This document shows, piece by piece, positions 9,995 to 19,558 of a stretch of 23,270 bases of DNA. Below the pieces are notes generated by a model that was given only the letters and a program-made list of their open reading frames with translations, had not been told where the DNA came from and ran no database searches. Made by a program: the position numbers and the translations under genes. The stretch comes from Poronia punctata (taxonomy: Eukaryota > Ascomycota > Sordariomycetes > Xylariales > Xylariaceae). Within the stretch, counting starts at the first letter, position 1; each line of letters starts with the position of its first letter. The stretch is from contig MU401845.1 in the NCBI GenBank assembly GCA_022579005.1, positions 1-23,270 on the forward strand, given 5' to 3'.

Positions 9995-12900
9995 ATGGCT
10001 CCTCCGATAGTGACTTCAAACGAAGTCTATATTCTACCCCTGAAAGATAACGGCGCGCCCGATGTAGCTGGCGAGTACATCTACCTTGCCCCGGCGTCTA
10101 ATGATCCGATAACAATACGCTTTGTGATCGAGGGCACGTCCTCAATATGTCGAAATGGCAGCCTTTGGGTCAACATCCCGAAGCAGGGGACAGAGTTTCA
10201 CCGAAACAAGTTTATAGAGTATAAGTGGGTGACTTCGTTGTGATCGGGCCCCTTTCCATTGACGCTGCTATTGACGGGACTTTATAGGCTTGTGCCGGAC
10301 TTCAATCGGAACATCGAGATCTCCATCCCTATTCACGAGGCTGGCGCGTTTGCCTTCTACACGACATACTCTGAACTTCCAAGTTTATCGAACAGCACGC
10401 TAGAGAAAAGCGATTCGGCACCGCTGGTAAAGCAGACACCGCATTATTACATCGACGTAGCGCCACGGCTATCGCTCGATGGCCGGCCTTTGCCTTTGCC
10501 GGCGCTGTCGATTTTCTCCGTGATCAGCAAATTCATGGGCAAGTACCCATCGAGTTGGGAGAAGCACTTGCGAGGCATCAGCGGCCGCGGGTACAACATG
10601 ATACATTTCACACCCCTCCAAGTGAGAGGTGCATCAAACTCACCCTACAGCCTCTACGATCAACTCGGCTGGGACCCGGCTTGCTTCCCTCGCGGAGAAG
10701 AAGATGTACAGAAGATGGTCGATAGCTTGGAACACAATCACTCGCTCCTCAGCTTGACCGACATAGTCCTCAACCACACTGCTAACAACAGCAAATGGTT
10801 ATTAGAACACCCAGAAGCTGGATACAACCTCAATACGGCCCCATGGCTAGAGTCGGCTTATGTGCTCGATACGAAGCTGTTGCGGTTCGGATTCCAACTC
10901 GAGGAGCTGGGATATCCCAATGAGCTGAAGTCTTTGGACGATCTTACCAAAATCATGGATGGTATTAAAAAGCATGTCATTGCAGAGATTCGCCTTTGGG
11001 AATACTATGCGTTGGATGTGGACAGAGACGCTGACGCGGCTGTCAACTCTTGGGCCAAGGGAGAGCTCGACGGAGACGTTGGTAAACTCAAAGACCTTGA
11101 TCTGAAAGACCAAGTTGAATATATCGTTGTCCAAGGACTGCGCGGAAATGACAGGCTTGGCGAGCGTTTCCGGCGTCATATAGACGCGAAAGTTCTGGCC
11201 TCGTTGATAGCTGCCATGTACGGAAAATATCGAGGCGAAGCCGACGAGTCTACGATTCGCGCCAAGGCGGTGCAGATCTTGGACACGGTCAATGTTCGCT
11301 TCTACGCCGAATACGACAAGGAAATGGCGGATATTCTCCAGCAACTATTCAACAGGATAAAGTACGTCCGCTTGGATGAACACGGTCCCAAATTGGGCGT
11401 GATTAACCAGGAGAATCCTCTCATTGAGTCGTATTTTACTCGGCTCGACCAGTCGGCAGCCTCGGACAAGTTTAGCACCGAGGACTTAGCCCTCGTCAAC
11501 AACGGCTGGGTATGGGCAGGGAATGCATTGGTCGACAATGCCGGACCCGAGTCGCGTGTCTACCTCCGCCGAGAAGTAATCGTATGGGGAGATTGCGTCA
11601 AGCTTCGGTATGGCAGTGGGCCTCAGGACAGTCCTTGGCTTTGGGATTATATGACCAAATATGCCCGTATGCTGGCCAAGTACTTTGCTGGGTTCAGAAT
11701 CGACAATTGCCACTCAACCCCACTGCACGTCGCTGAGCATATCCTTGACGAAGCGCGCCGTGTCCGGCCCAACTTGTACGTTGTGGCGGAGCTCTTTACT
11801 GGGTCCGAAGAGATGGACTATGTCTTTGTCAAGCGATTAGGCCTTAGCTCCTTGATCAGGGAAGCCATGCAAGCATGGAGCACGGCCGAAATGAGCAGAT
11901 TAGTACATCGCCATGGCGGTCGCCCCATCGGCAGCTTCGAGGTGGACGAGGTACCTAAGGGCAACCCTGGCAGTCCCGCTGGAAGTGTTCCCAGTAGTCC
12001 TGGAATTACCACCAATGGAGGCTTCGTCCGCGAGAAGGTCCGCAGGATCAAGCCGGTCCCAGTTCAGGCACTTTTCATGGATTGTACGCACGATAATGAG
12101 GTGCCTGCGCAAAAGAGAGACGCTCGCGACACGTTGCCAAATGCTGCTTTGGTGTCCATGTGCGCAAGTGCCTCGGGAAGCGTCATGGGATACGACGAGA
12201 TATATCCTAAGCTTGTCGACTTGGTCAATGAGACTAGGCTCTATACTTCGGAATCGTCTTCTGTCACGGAGATCAAGACAGGTAGGGGCAAGGGCGGCAT
12301 CGGCGGCGTCAGGAAGCTGTTGAACCAGATTCATACACTGATGGGTAAAGACGGTTACGACGAAACGCACATTCACCATGAAGACCAGTACGTGACGGTG
12401 CACAGGGTACACCCCGTGTCAAGGAAGGGATACTTCCTCATCGCCCACACTGCATACCCTGGCTATGGGAACGGTAATGGGGCATTCAGTTCTGCCCGAT
12501 TAAGCGGCACAAAGGCCCGTCATTTGGGGAGCTGGATGCTCGAGGTCGACTCCGGTGCCGAGACCAAGAAAGAAGTCGAGAGCGACAAGACGTACCTCAG
12601 GGGCCTATCTAGCCGTGTGGTGGACGTCCCAGGGATCCGCATGGAAATGCAAGGAGATACCACCGTCATCACCGTTCGCGACAAGTTCCCACCAGGAAGT
12701 ATTGCTCTGTTCGAAACGTGGATCCCAGCAGCTGAGCACTCGGCTGGCCTTGACAACTACGTCACATCGGGAGCTAAAACGGCCATGTCAGAACTGGACC
12801 TGGTGGATCTGAACTTCCTGCTCTACCGGTGCGAGGCGGAGGAAAGGAGTGGAAGTGATGGCAAAGATGGAGTATACGACATACCGGGTTATGGAAAGAT

Positions 12901-14701
12901 TATATACGCCGGCCTTCAAGGCTGGTGGAGCCTCTTGAAGGACATCATCAAGGACAATAATCTTGCGCACCCGTTATGCCAAAACCTACGAGATGGCCAA
13001 TGGGCTCTAGATTACACAGTCGGCCGTCTGGAGAGGGTGAGCCGAGATGCCGAGTTCGCTAGGCTGGCAAAGCCGGCCGAATGGCTGAAGAAGCGTTTCG
13101 ATGCCATACGTAGTATTCCAAACTTTCTTCTGCCCCGGTACTTTGCTCTTATCATCCGAACTGCCTACACGGCTGCTTGGGAAAGGGGGCTAGATCTCAT
13201 GACGGACCACATACGCAAGGGCCAGTCTTTCCTCCAGAGCCTCGGCATGGTCAGCGTACAACAAACGGGAATAGTCAAGTCTGCGTCACTATGGCCAAAG
13301 AAGCTTGTGCCTTCATTAGCTGCCGGTCTTCCCCATTTCGCCGTCGAATGGGCCCGTTGCTGGGGACGTGACGTCTTCATCTCTCTTCGGGGCCTTTATC
13401 TAGGCACAGGCCGTTATGAAGAGGCTGCAGAGCACATCTTTGCCTTTGCAAGCGTGCTCAAGCACGGCATGATACCCAATCTCCTTAGTAGCGGGAATCT
13501 TCCCCGATACAACAGCCGTGACTCCATCTGGTTTTTCTTACAGTGCATCCAAGATTATACCCGTTATGCTCCAGATGGTCTGGCTCTGTTGTCCAAGAAC
13601 GTCAAACGCAGGTTCCTACCATACGACGACACTTGGTTCCCGTCTGATGACCCAAGGGCTTACTCCAAGCAGAGCTTGATACAGGACGTCATCCAAGAAG
13701 CTATGCAGCGACATGCTTCAGGGATGAAATTCCGCGAAGCTAATGCAGGGCCGGATATCGACTCGCAGATGCGGGATGAGGGCTTTAACATTGAGATCAA
13801 TGTGGACTGGTCCAATGGCATCATATTCGGTGGCAACCAATTCAACTGCGGCACCTGGATGGATAAGATGGGAGAGAGTGAACGTGCTGGCTCAAAGGGA
13901 ATACCCGGCACTCCTCGTGACGGAGCTGCCGTTGAGATCACTGGACTCCTTTACAGCACCCTGAGGTGGCTCGCTAAGCTCAATGCCGAATGCAAATATC
14001 CGTACAAGGGAGTCACGAAGCCAGACGGTACCGAGATCACCTTTTCCGACTGGGCAGACCTGGTCAAATCAAGCTTCGAATACAGCTACTACGTACCGAA
14101 GACATCGGCAGACGACAGCAAATATGCCGTAAACTCGAGTATCGTGAATCGGCGTGGTATTTACAAAGATCTCTTCCGCTCCGGTAAGGAGTACGAGGAT
14201 TATCAGCTACGGCCGAACTTTGCCATTGCCATGACGGTGGCACCCGACCTCTTCGACCCCGACCATGCCATGGACGCTTTGATCCTGGCCGACCAAGTTT
14301 TACGGGGGCCTACGGGCATGGCAACTCTCGACCCTGCCGACCTCAACTACCGGCCATATTATATCAATAGCGAAGACTCGACCGACTTCGCCACCTCCAA
14401 GGGTCGCAACTATCACCAAGGTCCGGAATGGCTTTGGCCGACTGGCTTCTTCCTACGTGCCTTGCTCAAGTTCGACCTTGCCAGACGTACCACCCAGGAA
14501 GGCCGCGTGGAAGCTTTCCAACAAGTCACGAGACGTCTGAGCGGCTGCAAAGAGATGATAAGGACCAGCGCATGGGCCGGCCTAACGGAACTTACGCAGA
14601 AGGATGGCCAGGACTGCCCGGATTCTAGTCCCACGCAGGCTTGGAGCGCTGGATGTCTTATTGATTTGTACATGGACGCGGCCGAGTACGGAATGACGTA
14701 G
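9995..14701 (+). CDS. GDB1: Glycogen debranching enzyme (4-alpha-glucanotransferase / amylo-alpha-1,6-glucosidase)
   Basis: This bifunctional cytosolic enzyme clears branch points during glycogen breakdown: it moves a maltosyl or maltotriosyl stub, then hydrolyses the remaining alpha-1,6 glucose. Exons 9995-10224 and 10288-14701 join in frame (EYK/LVPDFNR), giving 1547 aa, close to the roughly 1530-residue yeast enzyme. The N-terminal beta-rich domain spans about residues 1-130. The GH13-type transferase motifs follow in order: DIVLNH (235-240), FRIDNCHS with probable nucleophile D549, VAELFTGSE with probable acid E578, and DCTHDN with D679. A Gly/Ser/Pro-rich insert (634-655) lies between the last two. 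The C-terminal GH133 glucosidase has WGRDVF (1102-1107), VDWSNG (D1250), NCGTWMDKMGES (1263-1274), GPEWLWPTG (1455-1463) and ELTQKDG (E1511). D1250 and E1511 are my candidates for its acidic pair, by rough offset from the yeast-type enzyme. The ATG has A at -3. The gene looks intact. Confidence 0.97.
10225..10287 (+). other. GDB1: Intron of GDB1 (63 nt)
   Basis: The donor is GTGGGT at 10225 and the acceptor is TATAG ending at 10287, with a plausible branch site (ctattgac) at about 10267-10274. Splicing joins AA to G, making a Lys codon. It restores the family sequence across the junction and removes the stop that ends the first open frame at 10243. Confidence 0.93.
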
Positions 14702-15873
14702 GTCAGGGGTGACAGGATGGCCGTGCGAGAGAATGGGTCGCGTCGTAACACACCAGAACGTAGCAGAAGTGTGTTTCATAGCATTAGTATAGAGTAGCGG
14801 TGGTAATACCTTGGTCAAGTGGAAATGAGCCTGGAGTTAAAATGAGCGAGGGGGAAGAAACAAAGATACCTATAAACAGATCACAACAGGATTGGGAAAG
14901 GGGTTGTAGGCTAGAAAGAAGTAATCAAACAGAATTATTCGATACAAATAGAGCCAGTTCTGTCTTGTTCCGTTTTCCAATCGAGGGCATCACAATGTCT
15001 CGTTTGTTTGTACATTGTGTGCTAGGTTAAGGTAACAGCTTGTTTTATAATTATGTCTTGAATATGTGCTCTCAAGCCACTTGCGAACGGCGTAATCTTG
15101 GAGCCGTACGCGATAAACAAGTCGGACCCGACAGAATGACCAAATAATCGGACGGGTCCTCACCAACACGACGTTCCACTCGCTCAGCGGTATAATGGGC
15201 CCGCTGGCTTGTGGCTATTCAAATTATATAGTTCGGGTGCTCGAGAGCAAGCGAGGCGCCGGCGAGGAACACCTTGGCTGGCAGCCATGGTATGCACTCC
15301 GCTTTTGCAAGGCAGCCTGGGAAATTTCACACACACGTAGATAGGGCAGATAGGTATGCTCATCGACTTGTCATTAACATTGTTGATGACGTTCAGCATA
15401 AAAAACAGCGTCAAAGGGGATCAGACCTAGTTTTTCACAGTCTTATTATCCTGCCAAAGGTTCATTACTGCCACAATATAGTTTGCGGCTTCCCTTCTCG
15501 CCTATTCTCTCCCGTTAAAGGAATTCGCCCTGCCACCCATAGAGAGTGTCGAACAAGGCATACTGAAATGCCAAGTCCAAGCCACATATTATCACCACAT
15601 TATCACCAACTCTCTCTCCTCTCTGATCTTGTAAGCCAAACGATTCATTCCTCCGCAATCTGTCGAACATCAGGACTTGCGTTTGATAGGGTATTTGTCA
15701 AGCTCGTCAACCGAAGCGAGGTGCTGAATTATGTTGCCAGTGAACGCCATACGAGTTTTTGAATAACGATGAAGTGTGTCGCGAGGGGTAAGACATGACG
15801 ACGAGGCTTACTTGGATAGCATTTCACCGCTAAATCTTTCAACCCGTCATTTCATGTTCCGGCATGCTCTGAT
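14702..15873. other. Convergent intergenic region, GDB1 to surface-protein gene
   Basis: This stretch holds the 3' ends of two convergent genes. I see no gene here. The only long open frame (plus strand, 15274-15762) lacks an ATG at its start, has no recognisable domain and has an unbiased composition. No tRNA or clear polyadenylation signal was found. Confidence 0.55.
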
Positions 15874-16695
15874 TTAGAGGACGTAAGCGAGCACACCAAG
15901 TGCTACGGCCGCAGCGCCATTTCCAAAATGCTGGATGTGGGCGGTGGGCACGGCAGCATTGCCGGTAGCCGAAGTTGTGGTCGGGGTGGCAGAGGTCGGA
16001 CCGGCCGTGCTAGACGTGCTAGACGAAGTAGTGGGACTCGCGGCACCTTCGCCCTTGTGTTTGTCGACCAGTTCGGTACCGCATTTCTTGTCGTAAGTGG
16101 CAGTGCAGTTTTTCTGGCCGGCGGCATTGTTCTCGTTGGCGACAATGCAGTTGTCATTTAGTCTCTTGCAAACGAACTGCAAGGCCGAAGAGGTTAGCTA
16201 AGCCCCAACACCAATTCAAGATTGCAAGTCTTTATATCGCAGGACATGAGGTGCTGATAGCGGGGGATCGACAGAACTTACCCAGGGTATCGTGTTCTGG
16301 TATTCGTTCAGGTCGGGATACGCTTCGCCAGCGCACTCGCACTCGAAGTTCAGAGTGTCCTACAATAAAACACACACAAGTATCAGCTAGTCTATTCGTA
16401 AATATTGGGAGTCAATGTCGCGTAACCACTTACCGTGTCACAGTCATTCTTCAAAACAGAACCGCACAGAGTATTGCAGCTGTCCTGTTGTGCCAGACAC
16501 CAAGAGGCTAGAATTTCTCGCTGTCAGCGACATATCTCGTATCAAGACGGAAGAGAGAGAGGGTATCGGCATACCTTTGTCGTAGGGGTCCACTTGCGAA
16601 GAGTCGATGGTGAAAGTCGAGTTTGATTCCGACTGCGCGGCGACAAGACCAAATGCAGAGAGCGCAACTAGCGCAAAACGAGTTGTTGCAACCAT
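15874..16695 (-). CDS. Secreted cysteine-rich protein with probable GPI anchor (DUF7707-like)
   Basis: Four exons, rebuilt by hand: 16695-16575, 16507-16434, 16359-16282 and 16176-15874 (191 aa). The N-terminus (1-20) is a typical signal peptide ending VAA before Q21. The mature core has ten cysteines at 44, 51, 55, 63, 72, 74, 94, 101, 115 and 123. It also carries WC, LC, CD-TL and TIPWFVC motifs that resemble the fungal family I know as DUF7707; that name is from memory and unverified. A Ser/Thr/Pro/Ala-rich stalk (about 138-170) follows, suited to O-glycosylation. The last residues form a small-residue site (G176-N177-G178) and a hydrophobic tail, the usual GPI-attachment signal. NST (25-27) and NCT (114-116) are possible N-glycosylation sites. 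The protein probably sits on the plasma membrane or cell wall. The family function is unknown to me. Ten cysteines and the spacing argue against an eight-cysteine CFEM domain. Confidence 0.86.
16177..16281 (-). other. Intron 3 of the surface-protein gene (105 nt)
   Basis: On the minus strand the donor is GTAAGT and the acceptor is CTTGCAG. It is phase 0, between TGG and TTC, and restores the TIPWFVC motif. A branch-like gctaac sits close to the acceptor. Confidence 0.9.
16360..16433 (-). other. Intron 2 of the surface-protein gene (74 nt)
   Basis: On the minus strand the donor is GTAAGT and the acceptor is ATTGTAG. It is phase 0, between ACG and GAC, and joins the CDT and DTLNFEC segments. 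Confidence 0.9.
16508..16574 (-). other. Intron 1 of the surface-protein gene (67 nt)
   Basis: On the minus strand the donor is GTATGC after AAAG and the acceptor is TTCTAG. It is phase 1. Splicing gives Asp-Lys-Ala-Ser-Trp-Cys and brings in the first cysteines. Read through, the frame ends at a stop soon after. Confidence 0.88.
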
Positions 16696-17215
16696 TGTGG
16701 CGGATGATGTGGTTATTAAAGCGGTAAAGTCAAAAGCTCTGCTATTATTTGTTTTGAATGAATGCGATGCACGTATTATAATGCTTGGGTATCTTGAAGT
16801 TGTAGAATTGTTGATGACGAAGAATGATTAGGAGGGAAGAGAAGGGAAGAGGAAGAGGAGGATTGGATAGGTACGAGTAGGTAGAGAAGACCACGGACAA
16901 AAGCGAGAATGAGGAATAGCAGGTACCTCTAAACAAAAGTGTGGTGATGAGGAAGGTACAATGTACGTGCAGCTTGGGTTCTTGGTTCGGATGAGTTGAC
17001 CAACCAACCGGGGTGCGTTGGCACCTAGAAAAGAGAGAGGGAAAAGAAGTCACACCCAAAGCTTGGAAGCCAAGTCCATGTATACAAAGTAGTCGTATTG
17101 CCAATGCCTGGGGAAGGCACTTAGCCAATACATCAAAATCCCGCCAAAAACAACAGCTCTTCAAGTACCCGATAGTATACCTTAGCTCCCTTTGAGTCGT
17201 GGGTACATTACACAC
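16696..17215 (-). promoter_or_regulatory. Upstream region of the surface-protein gene
   Basis: Reading toward the gene on the minus strand, a C/T-rich tract (16831-16866, seen as GGAAGAG runs on plus) is followed by an A/C-rich leader of about 130 nt ending at the ATG. This resembles the pyrimidine tract and 5' leader layout of filamentous-fungal genes. A 156-codon minus-strand open frame here is read as non-coding leader and promoter. The exact transcription start is not determinable. Confidence 0.5.
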
Positions 17216-18146
17216 CTACTGTATTGAATATGCATGACTCCAATTGCGTTGGGGTAGTTGTCATAAGACCAGGAGGCAAATCAAATCCTACCTGTGCTGA
17301 GTCGCAGAACCCATTTTGGTGCAAGACAACTGGTAACAAAGCTCATGATAATCACGCAGCGCAGGCAGTATGTTAGGTTGGTTCGATAGATCGAGCGATA
17401 GACAAAACCTAGCTACTGAACCTAGCAGCGCACGGGTACCAAATTTTGATGGTATGGGGGTCTGATTCGTCTCTATGTACATCTACAATTTTCTACCAAC
17501 CTTGGATAGATCCGATACAACAGACAACGAATCTCGGGTATACTGTTCCGAATACCTCGCCGCTACCTGCAACACCAACCTGATTTTCATGCCAACACGT
17601 ATTCTAATTACTAGTTATCGAAACTTGCATCCTATCCTGATCAGGTCAAGTCTCAAGATAAACAATCTAGCAAGTTAAAAAGCCAAAGTATTATTTGTGT
17701 ACCTTTACAGACCACAGAGAGATCTAATTTAGGCAATGGCCTACTAGCACTTTTTAGCACGACAAGTTGGCCCCCAAATCTTCAAAGCTTGTGGTACAAC
17801 GAACCAATTGAAAGCTTTAAATTGGCAGTTCCTCTTGCTTAGAAAGCAGGGGTACACCTCTCCGCTAGTCTAAAATTACGTGGAGCTACCTAGCCTAACC
17901 TAGTCGCGTGTGTAGGAAGCACTCGTACCTACGAGTATCATGTCGCGCCCTCGATAAGTACAACAAGCATAAAACATTACCACCACCACCTGGGCAGCTT
18001 GCACCGCATGAAATTTTCAGGTAGCATCGCAGGTTTGGTATCAAATCATCATTCAACTCTCGTCAGGGAAAAAAAGTTGTAGACCTCAAACCTAAATATT
18101 ATCTACGTAGGTAGGTATTTAAGTGCTTTGCTAATAATCACATGGA

Positions 18147-18243
18147 AGTCGGCACATTTTTGTCCTTGGGTTCATTTAAAAAAAGAAGCGCCGAATTTTT
18201 CATTTTAAACCCAAGTCTCTGTCCGGTCGGGTCGGTGCCGACT
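18147..18243. repeat. Foldback sequence with nested inverted repeats
   Basis: Outer arms AGTCGGCAC (18147-18155) and GTGCCGACT (18235-18243) are exact reverse complements. A second pair, CTTGGGTT (18165-18172) and AACCCAAG (18208-18215), lies inside them in the same order, with ATTTAAAA/TTTTAAA runs further in. The arms are not evenly spaced: the right side has about 10 extra bases. No target-site duplication is evident. It may be a small MITE or a foldback relic. Confidence 0.55.
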
Positions 18244-19112
18244 CATCCGATCTCTACGAGGTATTGTTACCTTATCTCCGTTAACTAAGCTTTATACGCG
18301 TATTAGTTGTTACGTACCCGCCTGCCCGCCAGCCTGCACATGGTAAATTTCTCGTGTCGCGTGTTTATTTCTTTCCCGACTTTAAGCACACAAAAAAATA
18401 TTTACCTAGTAGATATTATATATAAATGAGCAATTTCCCTTGAGGCTATTCCAATGTTTCCACCCTCACCTAATTACACATCTACAATGCTACTTTATTG
18501 CTATCTAGTTGTAGGTAGCACACTTTTTGACCACCTACCTATCCACCACTACTTCCCTCAGGTAGGTAACCCGTTATCTGACAAAGCCCTTGTCGTCGCC
18601 AATACATCACTGCGAATAATACGAGTGCTTTCACATAGGTATCCCGACATTTGAAACGTCCCCAACTTTTCGCCAGCGGCAACAGGCAACACATGAAACA
18701 TCTACGTGTACCTAGGTTAACCCTGTATTTCACGTCACAAACACCCAACCTCGCAGAGTGGAACGGTTCATGAAGCAGCCAGGAAACAAGTGATGCTCAC
18801 TCTAGGTATTAGGCTTTATTTCCCCTTGGCTCAATCTCATTTCCCTTGTCGATGCCCAAGTCGTTGCTAAGTTGACTAAGCGAAAGACTATCTACTTACC
18901 TAGTACCTAATCTAATGTGTGTATGTACCCAGTACATATAATTACCTGTGTGCGCTCTCTGATCAGTGCTCACCACAGCGATGACCGTATGATGCAAAAC
19001 CAATGTTACCCAGATATAATTAGTACCTGCATACACTCCATCTTATTAGCGTCTCGATATCTGCCGGATCTGCAGCAAACTACACCTGAGATAGGTACAA
19101 GTTACAACATCT

Positions 19113-19132
19113 ACCTACTCGTACCTACTCGT
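19113..19132. repeat. Two tandem copies of ACCTACTCGT
   Basis: Two perfect 10-bp units occur head to tail, within a cluster of TACCTAC motifs. This is a minor simple repeat. Confidence 0.7.
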
Positions 19133-19558
19133 AAACTACACGGAGATGGCCTCCGATGTTCAATCCCGATAGCTATACCTACCTACAACTGAATATACCC
19201 TTATGGAAGCCAGTCAATCTTTCACTTGTCCCTGTCCTTATATCTAGCAACTGACTTTCTCCATATTGCTCTTATCTCGGCGCTATATGTTTTGCTAACT
19301 TTCTAATTGCCTGACCTAGCGTGCCTAGGTAGAATAGTGCAGTAAGTGAGAGAAAGATCTCGACGTCGGTTATGGCAGCTATAATACATAACACCCGTTG
19401 ACATGTCTGTTTGCTTTGTTAACAACGTTCGTAAAGCTCACTTAAGCTAGTCAGCGTCGGAAAAGCAACAAAATATAAATATGCGATCACTCATTCATCA
19501 ACCCTTCTGCCACGGCTTTTCCCTATCCCATAAGGGTGGGTTGGAGATCAACGACTAT

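Larger units (their letters stand above)
17216..19558. other. Gene-less intergenic region
   Basis: About 2.3 kb of moderately A/T-rich DNA with stops in all frames and no recognisable protein, tRNA or 5S rRNA. TAGGTA/TACCTA motifs are frequent (for example about 18109, 18513, 18560, 19178). A foldback sequence lies at 18147-18243. The 3' flank of the minus-strand MutL gene is at the right end. Old, diverged transposon remains are possible but not shown. Confidence 0.6.

Noticed and set aside
10847..11344. 165-codon minus-strand open frame inside GDB1
   Set aside because: It is antisense to the conserved transferase domain, where codon bias often keeps the opposite strand open.
15274..15762. 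162-codon plus-strand open frame downstream of GDB1
   Set aside because: It opens at TTG rather than ATG, has no recognisable domain or signal, and lies in the convergent 3' flanks of two supported genes.
15928..16161. Plus-strand Gly/Arg-rich open frame opposite the surface-protein gene
   Set aside because: It is the antisense shadow of the Ser/Thr/Ala-rich stalk of the real minus-strand gene.
16745..17215. 156-codon minus-strand open frame upstream of the surface-protein gene
   Set aside because: It covers the C/T-rich promoter tract and A/C-rich leader; the translation looks like leader composition and has no domain.
17216..19558. Search for tRNA or dispersed 5S rRNA genes in the long intergenic region
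   Set aside because: No A-box/B-box pair such as GGTTCRANYCC with a foldable cloverleaf, and no 5S-like start, was found by eye on either strand.
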